Assembly: GCF_020253525.1 (NCBI RefSeq)
Contig: NZ_JADCBK010000052.1
Coordinates: 1 to 51,418, forward strand
DNA: 51,418 bases
From: Aquidulcibacter sp.
GTDB lineage: Bacteria > Pseudomonadota > Alphaproteobacteria > Caulobacterales > Aquidulcibacteraceae
Direction of reading: 5' to 3'
Shown here: piece by piece, positions 35,751 to 44,186 of the stretch
How the letters are laid out: every line of letters begins with the position of its first letter
Numbering within the stretch: position 1 is the stretch's first letter
Translations under genes and position numbers: made by a program
Notes under the pieces: model-generated
Databases searched by the model: none
Seen by the model: only the letters and a program-made list of their open reading frames with translations
What the model was told of the DNA's origin: nothing

Positions 35751-36113
35751 TTAGTCGTTCTGGATCATCCGGATCAAAGACCCATTCGGGTCGATCATGT
35801 AGGAAATCGTCAAGCCAGAGGCTTCCTTTTGCGGCGGATGCACCCGTGGCATCCCAAAGGGGGTTTGCGATATGCCAGCGGCGACACAGGCTTGATAAAG
35901 CCCCGGTAAATCATCAACCCGCAAGCAACTCCCAAACGAAGAGGTAGCCGGGTCCAAATCCGGATAGGGAAAAAACTCCAATTGCAGGCCACCGCGCGAC
36001 AGGATCATCCAGCCGGGCGAGACATAATCTTCAACAAAACCCAGCTTTTGATAAAAGGCAGATGTGGCCGCCATATCGATCGCTGGCAAATTGGGTGTGG
36101 CAAAATCGGTCAT
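35751..36113 (-). CDS. VOC-family protein, bleomycin-resistance-like
   Basis: 120 residues, two VOC units: FATPNLPAIDMAATSAFYQKLGF, GLQLEFFPYPDLDP, then SCLRVDDLPGLYQACVAAGI and SYMIDPNGSLIRMIQND. The metal-ligand positions look poorly kept, as in bleomycin-binding proteins that bind rather than transform. Whether it confers any resistance is unknown. Its ATG overlaps the UbiH-like stop as ATGA, so it is the last gene of creatininase-UbiH-VOC. Confidence 0.83.
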   Translation of the reverse strand: MTDFATPNLPAIDMAATSAFYQKLGFVEDYVSPGWMILSRGGLQLEFFPYPDLDPATSSFGSCLRVDDLPGLYQACVAAGISQTPFGMPRVHPPQKEASGLTISYMIDPNGSLIRMIQND

Positions 36114-37375
36114 GCATTGGCCTTCAAGTTTTCACCGCGCAGAAGTCTCGGCAGGTCGCCTACTGCGCCACCGGCGTGACTGGCAAAAAAGCGGCGTGCT
36201 GGGCCAATGGCGTCAACAATCCCAAGGCCTAGGGTGCGCAAGGCCCGGACTGGGGCGATATCGTTGGAGAAAAGCCGCACAAAAGCATCACAGGAAATGG
36301 CCAAGGTCATGGTATCGGTGCGCCGCCATTGGGCATAGCGTTCAAGTACGGCCAGATCGCCTAAGTCTTGACCAAGGCTTCGGGCTTCCACCAGTACTTC
36401 GGCTAAAGCGGCAACGTCTTTGAGCCCAAGGTTCAGGCCTTGGCCTGCAATCGGGTGAATGCCGTGGGCCGCATCGCCGGCAAGGGCCACGCGCGGCTTT
36501 GCCCAAGTCGCAGCCAGCTCCATCGACAAGGGGTAGGACCAAACAGGGGCATCAAGCTTGACGGTGCCAAGGAAATCACCAAAGCGGCGGGCTAATTCCT
36601 GCTCTAAATCGGCGCGGCTCATGGCCAGAAGCGCTTTGGCGCGGCTGGTTTTCTCAGACCAGACGATATTGGCGCGATTATGCATCAAAGGCAGGATGGC
36701 AAATGGGCCGGTTGGCAGGAAATATTCATGCGCAACACCTTGATGGCTGTGCTCCATCGCAACGGTCGTCACAATGCCTGTTTGATCATAGGACCAGCCA
36801 TAGGTGCGGATGCCTGTCTTTCTGCGGATATAGGATCCCCGACCTTCTGCGCCCACGATGACAGGCGCGGTCACTTCCTTGCCCGACTTTAGGCGCGCCG
36901 AGACTTGGCCTGTCCCAATTTGCAAATCCGCAATCTCATCGGGGGCCAAGCGGGTGATGTTGGGCCGTGTTGCTGCTTCTTGATCGAGAGCCAGGCGAAT
37001 CCGGCGGTTTTCAATCATCCAGCCCAAGGGCTCATCGCCCGCACCTGTTTCACGATGGTCAAAATGCAAGGTGAGGGAAGACGGGCCACCCTTGCGCGAC
37101 GGGCTGCCGACCCGACCGTCTGACACCAAAATCTGTTCAATCGGCTGCACTTCGCCAATATGACGGGCGACGCCCAAGCTCTGCATCATGCGATAGGTGG
37201 CAAAGCCCATGGCGGTGGCGCGACCGTCAAAGGTTTCTTCCAACAAATCCGCTGCTGGTAGCCGGTCAATAACGGCAACCTTCAAGCCGCCTTGGTCGAG
37301 CGCCAAAGCCAAGGTCAGCCCAACCAGGCCACCGCCAGAAATCAGGACATCGAAATTATGGGGGGCTTGGGCCAT
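36110..37375 (-). CDS. UbiH/UbiF/COQ6-family FAD-dependent hydroxylase
   Basis: 421 residues. FAD motifs: ISGGGLVGLTLALAL (GxGxxG variant GGGLVG, near 11), VGAEGRGSYIRRKTG (DG-type motif, here EG), and GDAAHGIHPIAGQGLNLG (near 295). These place it with the ubiquinone-ring hydroxylases, which add oxygen to the aromatic ring of a ubiquinone precursor at the inner membrane. Which ring carbon it modifies cannot be read; alphaproteobacterial UbiL/UbiM-like regioselectivity is possible. Its ATG overlaps the creatininase stop by one base, and its stop overlaps the VOC start. Confidence 0.9.
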   Translation of the reverse strand: MAQAPHNFDVLISGGGLVGLTLALALDQGGLKVAVIDRLPAADLLEETFDGRATAMGFATYRMMQSLGVARHIGEVQPIEQILVSDGRVGSPSRKGGPSSLTLHFDHRETGAGDEPLGWMIENRRIRLALDQEAATRPNITRLAPDEIADLQIGTGQVSARLKSGKEVTAPVIVGAEGRGSYIRRKTGIRTYGWSYDQTGIVTTVAMEHSHQGVAHEYFLPTGPFAILPLMHNRANIVWSEKTSRAKALLAMSRADLEQELARRFGDFLGTVKLDAPVWSYPLSMELAATWAKPRVALAGDAAHGIHPIAGQGLNLGLKDVAALAEVLVEARSLGQDLGDLAVLERYAQWRRTDTMTLAISCDAFVRLFSNDIAPVRALRTLGLGIVDAIGPARRFFASHAGGAVGDLPRLLRGENLKANA

Positions 37376-38127
37376 CAGGCAGTCTCAGCAAAGAAATGGG
37401 TGGCGTCGGTAATCAGGGCCTTAGCTGCGGCTTCGACAATCTTGCCGCCTTGCTCTGGCGTCGACTGGGTTGGGTCAGAACCGATGCGGCCATCGGCGAA
37501 ACGGCGGCGATAGTCTGCGGCATCGCGGATCGGGCCATTGGGTGCGATCTTGGGCTCTAGCACCAGCTTGGCGAGGTCAGCGCGTTCGGGGTAAGCCCAA
37601 TAGGTGACCGCGACTTCCGAGGCTGTGCCGTGTGAGCCATGGCCAACGGGATACATGTCGAGGCACAGCCGCTCTATCCCCGGCAATTCCCACCAATTCT
37701 TCAACATATGCGCAAAGGGGGCAGCCTCGCCGCGCAGCGAGTAGGGGGCATAGGTTTCTGCAAAGGCGGCTTGAATGGTTGCCACATTGCCGCCATGGCC
37801 ATTGACCCAATAGAGGCGGTCAAAGCCCGCACGCGTTAGGCTTGCAGTCCAGTCAACGATGGTGGCGATCATGGTGGACGGCCGTAAAGTCATCGAGCCC
37901 GGAAAGCCCATGTGGTGTTGCGCCATCCCAATGGAGAAGGGCGGTGCAAGCAAAATATCTGCCTGCTTTTCGGCTTCGCGCGCAATAATATCGGGGCAGA
38001 GCGCATCGGTGCCAATCAGGCCCGTTGGGCCATGCTGTTCATGGCTGCCAATTGGAATAATGATCCCGCGTTTGCCTGCTTTCAGCCGCTGATCAATTTC
38101 GGGCCATGTGGCTAAGGACAAGAACAT
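37375..38127 (-). CDS. Creatininase-family amidohydrolase
   Basis: 250 residues. Metal ligands are visible: GSHEQHGPTGLIGTD (Glu, His, Asp) near 27-41 and WVNGHGGN near 110. The family includes creatininase, mycofactocin MftE and riboflavin-pathway FAPy deformylase; this branch often has an unknown physiological substrate. It begins the coupled creatininase-UbiH-VOC set. No creatine-use genes lie nearby, so a creatinine role is unlikely. Confidence 0.85.
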   Translation of the reverse strand: MFLSLATWPEIDQRLKAGKRGIIIPIGSHEQHGPTGLIGTDALCPDIIAREAEKQADILLAPPFSIGMAQHHMGFPGSMTLRPSTMIATIVDWTASLTRAGFDRLYWVNGHGGNVATIQAAFAETYAPYSLRGEAAPFAHMLKNWWELPGIERLCLDMYPVGHGSHGTASEVAVTYWAYPERADLAKLVLEPKIAPNGPIRDAADYRRRFADGRIGSDPTQSTPEQGGKIVEAAAKALITDATHFFAETA

Positions 38128-38203
38128 GTGGGCTTCCTTTGGACAATCCGGCTGAGAGAAATGCTGTTTAAAAGCTTGTAGTGCGGTCTTTTGGTTTTGT
38201 CAG

Positions 38204-39190
38204 CTAAGCTGACAGGGCCTGGCCCAAGTGGTGGCCAGACAGCCAAGCCGATTCCACCCGTGGCCCTGACAGCCAGTCGCCACACGCGCCAATGCCTTGA
38301 CCTTCATCATAAAGATAGCCCGGTCCATGGCTGGTTTCGACCCGGGCATAGCGCCAGCGATGGGCGGTTTGAACAAGCGGCTTTGGTAGGGGGCCGCACA
38401 CTTCGGCTAAGGCCTCAAAAAGCGCTAGGCTAATCTGGTCGGCGGTTTCTTCTAAATGTGCGACCGACCACGCGGGGTGGGCATGCACAACATAAGCCGC
38501 AGGCCCCGTACGGCCGGGCTTAGACACGCTGGAAGAAATCACATCCAGTACGGGGTGGGCCTCAAAGCGTGCCATGTCCCACTCACATGCCAAGGGCACC
38601 TCAAAGGCAAAAAGCCCAGCCCAGCAGGGCAGAGAGCGGATCGCTCTGGCCTGTTCCCCGATGGTGGGCGTATGGGCGGCCAAAAGATCGCTGACTTGTT
38701 CGGCGGGCACGGCGCAGATGACTTGATCATACGGCCCCAAAGTCTCGCCAGTTTCAAACTGCAGGTGCCACGCGCCTTTTTGCCCCGAAAGGGCGCTGAC
38801 CCGTTTACCCCAAACCGGGTTCAAGCCTGTGGCAAGGCCGCGTACAAGGCCATTCATGCCCGGCGTGCCGACATAGCGGGGTTCATCCCCCAGCGTCTGG
38901 ATTTGGCCGTCGCGATCCATGCGTACGAACATGCCACGCCACTTGGCGACCGCACCTTGTGTCTCCAGCGCCGCGATTGTCTTTTGAAAGTCGGGGTCGC
39001 GCTCGGTAAAAAATTGCGCGCCATGGTCAAAATAAGCTTGGCCTAAGGGGGTATCCACCCTTCGGGTCGACATACGACCACCCGGCCCACGCCCTTTATC
39101 AAACAAGGCGACTTGATGTCCGGCGTCAGCCAAAGCCTTGCCGCAAGCCAAACCACTAACCCCCGCGCCAATAATGGCAAAACTGGCCAC
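38204..39190 (-). CDS. Renalase-like NAD(P)/FAD-dependent amine oxidoreductase
   Basis: 328 residues from a GTG at 39190, with AGAGGA seven bases upstream; a GTG at 39232 lacks a ribosome site and lies before the Rossmann start. FAD motif FAIIGAGVSGLACGKALADAG, then FDKGRGPGGRMSTRR, which is typical of the renalase-type flavoproteins, and WRYARVETSHGPGYLYDEGQ near the C terminus. Bacterial renalases oxidise off-pathway dihydro-NAD(P) isomers; whether this copy does so is unknown. It begins about 24 bases after the crotonase stop (39257-40036), so the two are probably co-transcribed. Confidence 0.87.
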   Translation of the reverse strand: MASFAIIGAGVSGLACGKALADAGHQVALFDKGRGPGGRMSTRRVDTPLGQAYFDHGAQFFTERDPDFQKTIAALETQGAVAKWRGMFVRMDRDGQIQTLGDEPRYVGTPGMNGLVRGLATGLNPVWGKRVSALSGQKGAWHLQFETGETLGPYDQVICAVPAEQVSDLLAAHTPTIGEQARAIRSLPCWAGLFAFEVPLACEWDMARFEAHPVLDVISSSVSKPGRTGPAAYVVHAHPAWSVAHLEETADQISLALFEALAEVCGPLPKPLVQTAHRWRYARVETSHGPGYLYDEGQGIGACGDWLSGPRVESAWLSGHHLGQALSA

Positions 39191-39256
39191 GTTGTCGTCC
39201 TCTTTTTGGTGGGCTCTTGGCCCCAAACTCACGAATAGGAACTAGCGCAAATGGGA

Positions 39257-40036
39257 TCAGCGCACAGGAAATTGCGCAGGCCTTTTTTCCATAAAGGCGG
39301 CAAAGCCTTCTTTGAAATCTTCGCCCGTAAAGCTTGCGCCAAATAAAGCGCGGCTGGCTTCGGCATCGTCACAACCGCCGCGAAGCATCGCCAATATCTG
39401 CTTTTGCGCCCGGATCGAATAGACGGAAGCTGCGCTGATTTTAGAGGCATAATCGGCGGCCACCGCTTCCAAGTCTTCCCGTTTCACCCGTCGGTCGATG
39501 AGGCCGCAAGACAAGGCCTCAGCGCTGTCGAGCAGGCGGCCGGTAAACAAAATGTCTTTGGCTTTGGAAAGTCCAACGGCTTGGATCAAACGCCGCGTAT
39601 CGCCAGCACCATAGACAAGGCCAAGCTTAGCGGGGGTGACGCCATAGCGGCTATCTTCTGCCCCGATCCGCAAGTCACAGGCCAAGGCAAGGCCACAGCC
39701 CCCGCCCACACATGGCCCTTCGATCAAGGCGATCACGGGTTTAGGGCAATCTTCCAGCGCCTTCATTGCCCCTTGAATCTTCTCATCATTTTGAAGCGCG
39801 GCTTCAGCCGTAGCATAGACCTCCGGCATTTCGGCAATATCAGCCCCGGCAGCAAATACCCCACCAGCCCCTCTCAGGAACAGGAGCTTGATTTCAGGGT
39901 CAGCGACCGCTTCAGCCACACCTTCCGGCAAAGCCGCCCACATCGCCACCGTCAGTGCGTTGCGCTTGTCTGGTCGATTGATCCACAAAGTGGCAGAGTG
40001 ATTATCATGGCGCTGCAGAAGGATGAGGTTTTCCAC
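39257..40036 (-). CDS. Enoyl-CoA hydratase-related protein
   Basis: 259 residues, crotonase fold: NRPDKRNALTVAMW, RGAGGVFAAGADIAEMPE (oxyanion loop), IEGPCVGGGCGLALACDLR and SRYGVTPAKLGLVYGAGDTRRL. The first catalytic Glu position in the PxxKLG segment is Ala here (TPAKLG), so classical hydration may be impaired and another crotonase reaction is possible. It sits just before the renalase-like gene. Distinct from the copy at 11897. Confidence 0.86.
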   Translation of the reverse strand: MENLILLQRHDNHSATLWINRPDKRNALTVAMWAALPEGVAEAVADPEIKLLFLRGAGGVFAAGADIAEMPEVYATAEAALQNDEKIQGAMKALEDCPKPVIALIEGPCVGGGCGLALACDLRIGAEDSRYGVTPAKLGLVYGAGDTRRLIQAVGLSKAKDILFTGRLLDSAEALSCGLIDRRVKREDLEAVAADYASKISAASVYSIRAQKQILAMLRGGCDDAEASRALFGASFTGEDFKEGFAAFMEKRPAQFPVR

Positions 40037-40122
40037 GGGAAGGCCTTGTCAGAGGTATAGGATATATCATTTACTAGCGCAGCTTAGACGTCTTTGGTCT
40101 GCTTCAAAAGGGATTCTGCATT

Positions 40123-40569
40123 ATGGACACAATTCGAACCGGCATGCCGCTTCTAGCCCGTCATGAGGGCGAATGGGTGGGCGAATATATCCATGTCGAT
40201 GCCAATAATGTTGAGTTGGATCGCCACACCTCGCATCTGCAATGCAAATTCCAAGATGACGCGACCTATCCCTATTATCAGATCAATACTTATACGTGGC
40301 CTGATGGTCGCCGTGAGGAAATCCATTTCCCCGCAACCTATAAGGATAAGCAGATTTGGTGGGATACTGAACGCATCTTCGGTCGGGCATGGGAAATTGA
40401 CGATAAGACGGTTGTGCTGACCTGGACGCGCAAGGACAGCCCCGGCACCTATCTCTATGAGATGATCCAATTATCCGATGATGGCAATGATCGCGGTCGC
40501 ACCTGGCATTGGTTTGAAAACGACAAGCTGGTGAAACGCACTTGCATCAAAGAGCGGCGTGTGAAGTAA
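40123..40569 (+). CDS. DUF3598-like lipocalin-fold protein
   Basis: 148 residues, no signal or membrane helix. A beta-barrel pattern: LLARHEGEWVGEYIHVDA, YYQINTYTWPDGRREEIHFPATYK, IWWDTERIFGRAWEID and TWHWFENDKLVKRTCIKERR. This matches my memory of the DUF3598 family, which has a lipocalin-like fold and unknown ligand. AAAGGG lies ten bases before the ATG. The gene opens a plus-strand run of four small genes with close spacing. Family call moderate; function unknown. Confidence 0.65.
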   Translation: MDTIRTGMPLLARHEGEWVGEYIHVDANNVELDRHTSHLQCKFQDDATYPYYQINTYTWPDGRREEIHFPATYKDKQIWWDTERIFGRAWEIDDKTVVLTWTRKDSPGTYLYEMIQLSDDGNDRGRTWHWFENDKLVKRTCIKERRVK

Positions 40570-40605
40570 GTCTTTTTCTTTGCTTGCCCGCCTTGAGGAG
40601 ACTTC

Positions 40606-41271
40606 ATGGGCCTCTATGACATCCTCGTTTATGTCCATGTCTTGGCGTTTGTCTTCTGGCTAGGCGGCGATCTTGGCGTGGCAATCTTGGGTTCGGCCTT
40701 TCGCAATCGGGCAAAGCCACTTGCCACACGGCTAGAGCTTTTAAGGCTATTGGGCGTGGTCGATATGGGGCCGCGCACCGCTTGGGTCATCATGGTGCCC
40801 TTGTCGATCACGCTGGTCGATGTAGCAGGCTATTGGGATGTGCCCGATTGGGGCTTGTGGCTGGCTTGGCTGGTGGGGGCTGCCTGGATGAGCCTGACCT
40901 GGGCAATCCATCTGATGACGGGCAAGCCCATTGTGCCCCAACTCAAGCAAATTGAATTCTGGTTGAAACTTGCCATCACAGCCTTTTATGCCGGTATCGG
41001 CATCACCTCGCTTCTGGGCTGGGGGCCGCTTATCGAAAGCTGGCTTAGCCAAAAGGCTTTGGTCTTTGCTGCCATTTTTGGCGCGGCAATCATGATTGAT
41101 GTCGCAGGCAAGCCCGTTGGCCCGCTCTTATTGGCGGTCATTGAAAAGGGCTCTAGCGATGAAACTGAAATCCCACTGCGCCGGGCGATGGACCGCGCCC
41201 GCTTGTGGGTCTGGTTGACCTATGCTTTGCTGTTGGTGATTGGCTTTTTAGGAAGTGTGAAGCCGACCTAA
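40606..41271 (+). CDS. Multi-pass membrane protein (DUF2269/CopD-like)
   Basis: 221 residues, about five membrane helices. The first carries YVHVLAFVFWLGGDLGVAI, in which the His and WLGG pattern is that of CopD/DUF2269-type membrane proteins; further helices contain TAWVIMVPLSITLVDVAGYW, LAITAFYAGIGITSLLGWGP and a C-terminal WVWLTYALLLVIGFLG. AGGAGAC precedes the ATG. Function unknown. It is 36 bases after the DUF3598-like gene. Confidence 0.75.
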   Translation: MGLYDILVYVHVLAFVFWLGGDLGVAILGSAFRNRAKPLATRLELLRLLGVVDMGPRTAWVIMVPLSITLVDVAGYWDVPDWGLWLAWLVGAAWMSLTWAIHLMTGKPIVPQLKQIEFWLKLAITAFYAGIGITSLLGWGPLIESWLSQKALVFAAIFGAAIMIDVAGKPVGPLLLAVIEKGSSDETEIPLRRAMDRARLWVWLTYALLLVIGFLGSVKPT

Positions 41272-41301
41272 GTGCCCATTTTGCCTGCAGGTGCGTGCCC
41301 T

Positions 41302-41541
41302 ATGTCTTTTCAAGCCTATCTCGATACAATCCACAAAAAGACGGGCTTGACCCCTGCCGATCTTCGCCGTCTGGCAGACGAACAAGGCTGGACCGAGGCA
41401 GGCATTCTTAAACCCAGCACCAAGGCAGGGGCGATAGTGGCTTGGCTAAAGGCACATCATGATTTGGGCCATGGCCATGCCATGGCTGTATTCGCGCTCC
41501 TAAAGGGTGCAAAAAAGAAGAAGACGCTTGACCATGGCTGA
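41302..41541 (+). CDS. DUF4287 domain protein
   Basis: 79 residues from the ATG at 41302; a GTG at 41272 would add ten residues. The whole length is DUF4287: MSFQAYLDTIHKKTGLTPAD, GAIVAWLKAHHDLGHGHAMA and FALLKGAKKKK. The His-rich LGHGHAMA segment is conserved in the family. Function unknown; these small proteins are often beside SRPBCC/AHSA1 genes, as here. The next start lies inside its last codons. Confidence 0.85.
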   Translation: MSFQAYLDTIHKKTGLTPADLRRLADEQGWTEAGILKPSTKAGAIVAWLKAHHDLGHGHAMAVFALLKGAKKKKTLDHG

Positions 41542-41998
41542 CGCGCGTACCCTTAAAATCACCCGTCACCTCAAAGCGCCGCGCGCCAAGGTCTGGCGCT
41601 GCTGGTCTGAAGGCGACCTCCTGAAGCAATGGTATTGCCCCAAGCCGTGGTATGTGTCGGTGGCCAAAATTGATGTGCGCGCGGGTGGTGCCAGTTACAT
41701 TGTGATGAATGGCCCGGCTGGAGAAGAAAATCAGCTTTATGGTCAATATGTTGAGGTGATCGAAGGCCATAAGCAAACCTTCACCGATGCCTATATTGGC
41801 GACTGGATGCCCGGTGCCAACGCCCCCTTCATGACCGGCTATGTCGTGCTGGAAGATGCGCCCGACGGTGGCACCCTCATGGAATGGGGTGCGCGGCATT
41901 GGAGCGACGAAACCAAGGCCCAGCATGAAGCCATGGGCTTTGAAGCCGGCTGGAACGCCGCCGCCGATCAATTGGAAGCCTTGGCGCAGGGGCTTTAA
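41534..41998 (+). CDS. SRPBCC/AHSA1-family protein
   Basis: 154 residues from ATG 41534, which overlaps the DUF4287 stop by eight bases; the longer frame from 41507 is less likely. START-like fold: LKITRHLKAPRAKVWRCWSEGDLLKQWYCPKP, then VSVAKIDVRAGGASYIVMNG and MTGYVVLEDAPDGGTLMEWGARH. AHSA1 proteins bind hydrophobic ligands or act in chaperone-like roles; ligand unknown. The stop overlaps the stop of the convergent reductase. Confidence 0.86.
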   Translation: MADARTLKITRHLKAPRAKVWRCWSEGDLLKQWYCPKPWYVSVAKIDVRAGGASYIVMNGPAGEENQLYGQYVEVIEGHKQTFTDAYIGDWMPGANAPFMTGYVVLEDAPDGGTLMEWGARHWSDETKAQHEAMGFEAGWNAAADQLEALAQGL

Positions 41999-43029
41999 AC
42001 CCGCACGATACCTTCGCGGATCAGGCTACGCGCGGTATCCGTGATGGAGGTGCGGACGTCGCGTGGGGTCCAGCCCAGCAAGGTTTTGGCCTTGCTATTG
42101 TCGGCCATGCGGACTTTTTCCAGCTCAAAAGTGATCCCCCGAATAACGGGATCGAAATTGGCGATGATCCGGACCAGCCAGCTTGGAAGACGCCCGGTTG
42201 GGGCTTTGCGCGCTTGGGTTCCCAAATCTTCACGCAGGACCCGCGCTACATCTTCTACCCAATACCAGTCGCAAGCCGCCATAAAACGCTCACCGGCCGC
42301 TTTTTCATGCGTCATGGCGCGAATATGCAAGTCCGCCACATCGCGAACATCCACCAGCGAGAAGCCCAAGCGTGGGCAAGCGGGGAAGTCTCCATTCAAC
42401 AATTTTTGCACCAAAAGAATGGAGGTAGAAAAATCAGGCCCAAGAATTGGCCCCAAAACAGCCCCTGGATTGACGGTTGCAAGCTCCATCGTGCCGCCTT
42501 CGGTCTTCATAAAGTCCCACGCTGCACGCTCGGCAATTGTTTTAGACCGAATATAGGCACCGGTATCGGGGCTGGTTTCATCGGTCCAATCTGCCTCAGT
42601 ATAGGCGGTCGTCCGCGGTTGTGCCTGCCCATAAGCAATGGCGGCCATAGAGGAGGTTAGCACAACCCGCTTGACCCCTGCGTCGCGGGCAAAGCGTAGT
42701 GCGCGCAAGGCCCCTTCACGGGCTGGGCCAATCAATTCATTCTCATCTTTGGGCATCACTGCCGGGAAGGGGGAGGCAACATGGTGAACAAATTCAACGC
42801 CTTCAACCGCTTCCGCCCAACCATCGTCGCGCGTCAAATCTGCAGCAAAAAAGGTTAGATTATCCAGATTAGGGGTAAGCTTTTTCAAGGTTTCACGAAC
42901 CTCAGGCTCTCTCCCCAGATTCCGGATGGTGGTGCGCACATGATAGCCAGCTTCCAAAAGCTGGGCGATGACATAGCCGCCAATATAGCCAGATCCGCCC
43001 GTAACCAGCACTAAGCCCTTACTTGCCAT
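41995..43029 (-). CDS. Extended SDR / dihydroflavonol-reductase-like NAD(P)-dependent reductase
   Basis: 344 residues from the ATG at 43029, spaced seven bases after AAGGA; ATG 43032 and a GTG at 43050 are alternatives. Rossmann motif LVLVTGGSGYIGGYVIAQLLEAG, VEFVHHVASPFP, the catalytic YIRSKTIAERAAW (YxxxK) and a C-terminal NAD-epimerase region. This is the plant DFR/CCR-like branch common in proteobacteria, acting on aldehydes or ketones; substrate unknown. It diverges from a tetR gene and is its likely target. Confidence 0.88.
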   Translation of the reverse strand: MASKGLVLVTGGSGYIGGYVIAQLLEAGYHVRTTIRNLGREPEVRETLKKLTPNLDNLTFFAADLTRDDGWAEAVEGVEFVHHVASPFPAVMPKDENELIGPAREGALRALRFARDAGVKRVVLTSSMAAIAYGQAQPRTTAYTEADWTDETSPDTGAYIRSKTIAERAAWDFMKTEGGTMELATVNPGAVLGPILGPDFSTSILLVQKLLNGDFPACPRLGFSLVDVRDVADLHIRAMTHEKAAGERFMAACDWYWVEDVARVLREDLGTQARKAPTGRLPSWLVRIIANFDPVIRGITFELEKVRMADNSKAKTLLGWTPRDVRTSITDTARSLIREGIVRV

Positions 43030-43052
43030 CATCCTATCCTTCATTTCCACAA

Positions 43053-43096
43053 ATTGACATTATGACGATCTGACATTATTATCATGAAATGTCAAT
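43053..43096. promoter_or_regulatory. Putative TetR operator, inverted TGACAT repeat between the divergent genes
   Basis: ATTGACAT (43053-43060) and ATGTCAAT (43089-43096) are exact inverted arms, and a third half-site TGACAT (43071-43076) pairs with ATGTCA (43089-43094) over 12 bases. They overlap the tetR -35, spacer and start codon, as expected for an autorepressor. Confidence 0.55.
43054..43082 (+). promoter_or_regulatory. tetR promoter, near-consensus sigma-70
   Basis: TTGACA (43054-43059), a 17-base spacer and TATTAT (43077-43082). The expected start of transcription falls at or within a base or two of 43089, which is the A of the tetR ATG, so the mRNA would be leaderless. Confidence 0.6.
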
Positions 43097-43664
43097 ACGT
43101 TTAGACGGCGATCCGCGTCGGGACCAGATTTTGCAAGCAGCCTTGGCTGTTTTTGCGCGCTATGGCTTTAAGCGCGCCACCATGGAGGATGTAGCCAGTG
43201 AGGCGGGCATTTCCCGACCCGCCTTGTATCAGTCGTATGAGAATAAAGCGGCGATCTTTGCGGCCTTGGCGGTGGCCTTGGGCCAAGCAAGCTGTGATGC
43301 TGCCGAGGCTTCTTGGCCAGCCGAACTGCCGTTTCACGAAGGCTTGGCTGCGGCGGGCCTCGCTTTACATGGGGCTCTTTGGCAGGCCATTCACACCTCG
43401 CCCCATGGCGCAGAACTGATGGCGACGAATTCCGCCCTGGTTGGCGATGTTGTCGCCGCCGTCGACAGTCGCATGCAGGCCTTGGTACAGGCCCGCCTTG
43501 CCCCGTTGATTGAGGCAGAGCGTGTTCCCGTGCAGGCGCGCGCCATAACCGCCGCGCTACAGGGGATTAAAGCGAGCGCGACGAGTTTTGAGGATTTAGC
43601 CCTTCTCACGACCCAATTTGCCCGCCTGATCGGGGCAGGCCTTACCGCTCAAAGCCGCGTTTAG
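43089..43664 (+). CDS. TetR/AcrR-family transcriptional regulator
   Basis: 191 residues. N-terminal helix-turn-helix at about 8-55: DQILQAALAVFARYGFKRATMEDVASEAGISRPALYQSYENKAA. The C-terminal part is helical and variable, with no recognised ligand motif. No ribosome site precedes the ATG, which fits the promoter position and leaderless translation. It lies 59 bases from the divergent reductase gene, and inverted TGACAT repeats fill that space, so it likely represses both. The stop overlaps the convergent lipoprotein stop by four bases. Confidence 0.92.
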   Translation: MSIRLDGDPRRDQILQAALAVFARYGFKRATMEDVASEAGISRPALYQSYENKAAIFAALAVALGQASCDAAEASWPAELPFHEGLAAAGLALHGALWQAIHTSPHGAELMATNSALVGDVVAAVDSRMQALVQARLAPLIEAERVPVQARAITAALQGIKASATSFEDLALLTTQFARLIGAGLTAQSRV

Positions 43665-44110
43665 CGAAAGCAGGCATTGCCTTCCCAACGGAAGCTTTCC
43701 ACCTTCTTATCGCTCGAGACCACAAACCGTCGAATGCAATTCTGATTGACCGTATAAACGGGCGAGGAGTTCAGCACGGGCACGGATTCGGTGTATTGCA
43801 CTGTCCGCACATTGCCTGCCGCATCGGTTTCGGTGCGAAAGCGAGTTACTTCGCGAAAGCTGGTATAGCTTTCTCCGCCTTGGGTACTGGTGCGCTTTTG
43901 CTCATATTGCAGCACATCGCGGCCATCGGTCAGCTTATAGGATGATTGCGGTGGCCCGAACGCCAGCACCAATTCGTCGGCCGATTTGCCAACAAATCGC
44001 TGCACCATTTGGTCTTCATAGGCTTTCGCCCGCTCTTCAAAGGGAATTGTTTCGCAAGCTGCGGTGAGGGCCAAAAGCCCACACGCCAGCATGATTTGAA
44101 TAGGCTTCAT
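43661..44110 (-). CDS. BamE/SmpA-like lipoprotein, unassigned
   Basis: 149 residues with a signal peptide and lipobox (LLALTAAC, Cys19). A segment near 40-70 (KSADELVLAFGPPQSSYKLTDGRDVLQY) has the BamE/SmpA fold signature. A C-terminal pair of Cys (NQNCIRRF and GNACFR) could form a disulfide. It is not the BamE of the BAM complex with any certainty; several alphaproteobacterial lipoproteins share the segment. Single gene; the ribosome site is AGGAGAC before the ATG. Confidence 0.7.
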   Translation of the reverse strand: MKPIQIMLACGLLALTAACETIPFEERAKAYEDQMVQRFVGKSADELVLAFGPPQSSYKLTDGRDVLQYEQKRTSTQGGESYTSFREVTRFRTETDAAGNVRTVQYTESVPVLNSSPVYTVNQNCIRRFVVSSDKKVESFRWEGNACFR

Positions 44111-44157
44111 CGCCTGTCTCCTGCTAGGTTGCGTCCCTCTTTAAAGCCAGATAGGGC

Positions 44158-44178
44158 GCTTGGCCCATCGGGCCAAGC
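44158..44178. terminator. Hairpin after the S9 peptidase gene
   Basis: A perfect 9-bp stem (GCTTGGCCC at 44158-44166 with 44170-44178, loop of three) nine bases past the S9 stop on the minus strand. It lacks a T-tract on that strand, so its strength is uncertain. Confidence 0.45.
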
Positions 44179-44186
44179 TTTCTGAC

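Noticed and set aside
35751-36113. True bleomycin-resistance gene
   Set aside because: Only the VOC fold is visible; no resistance context.
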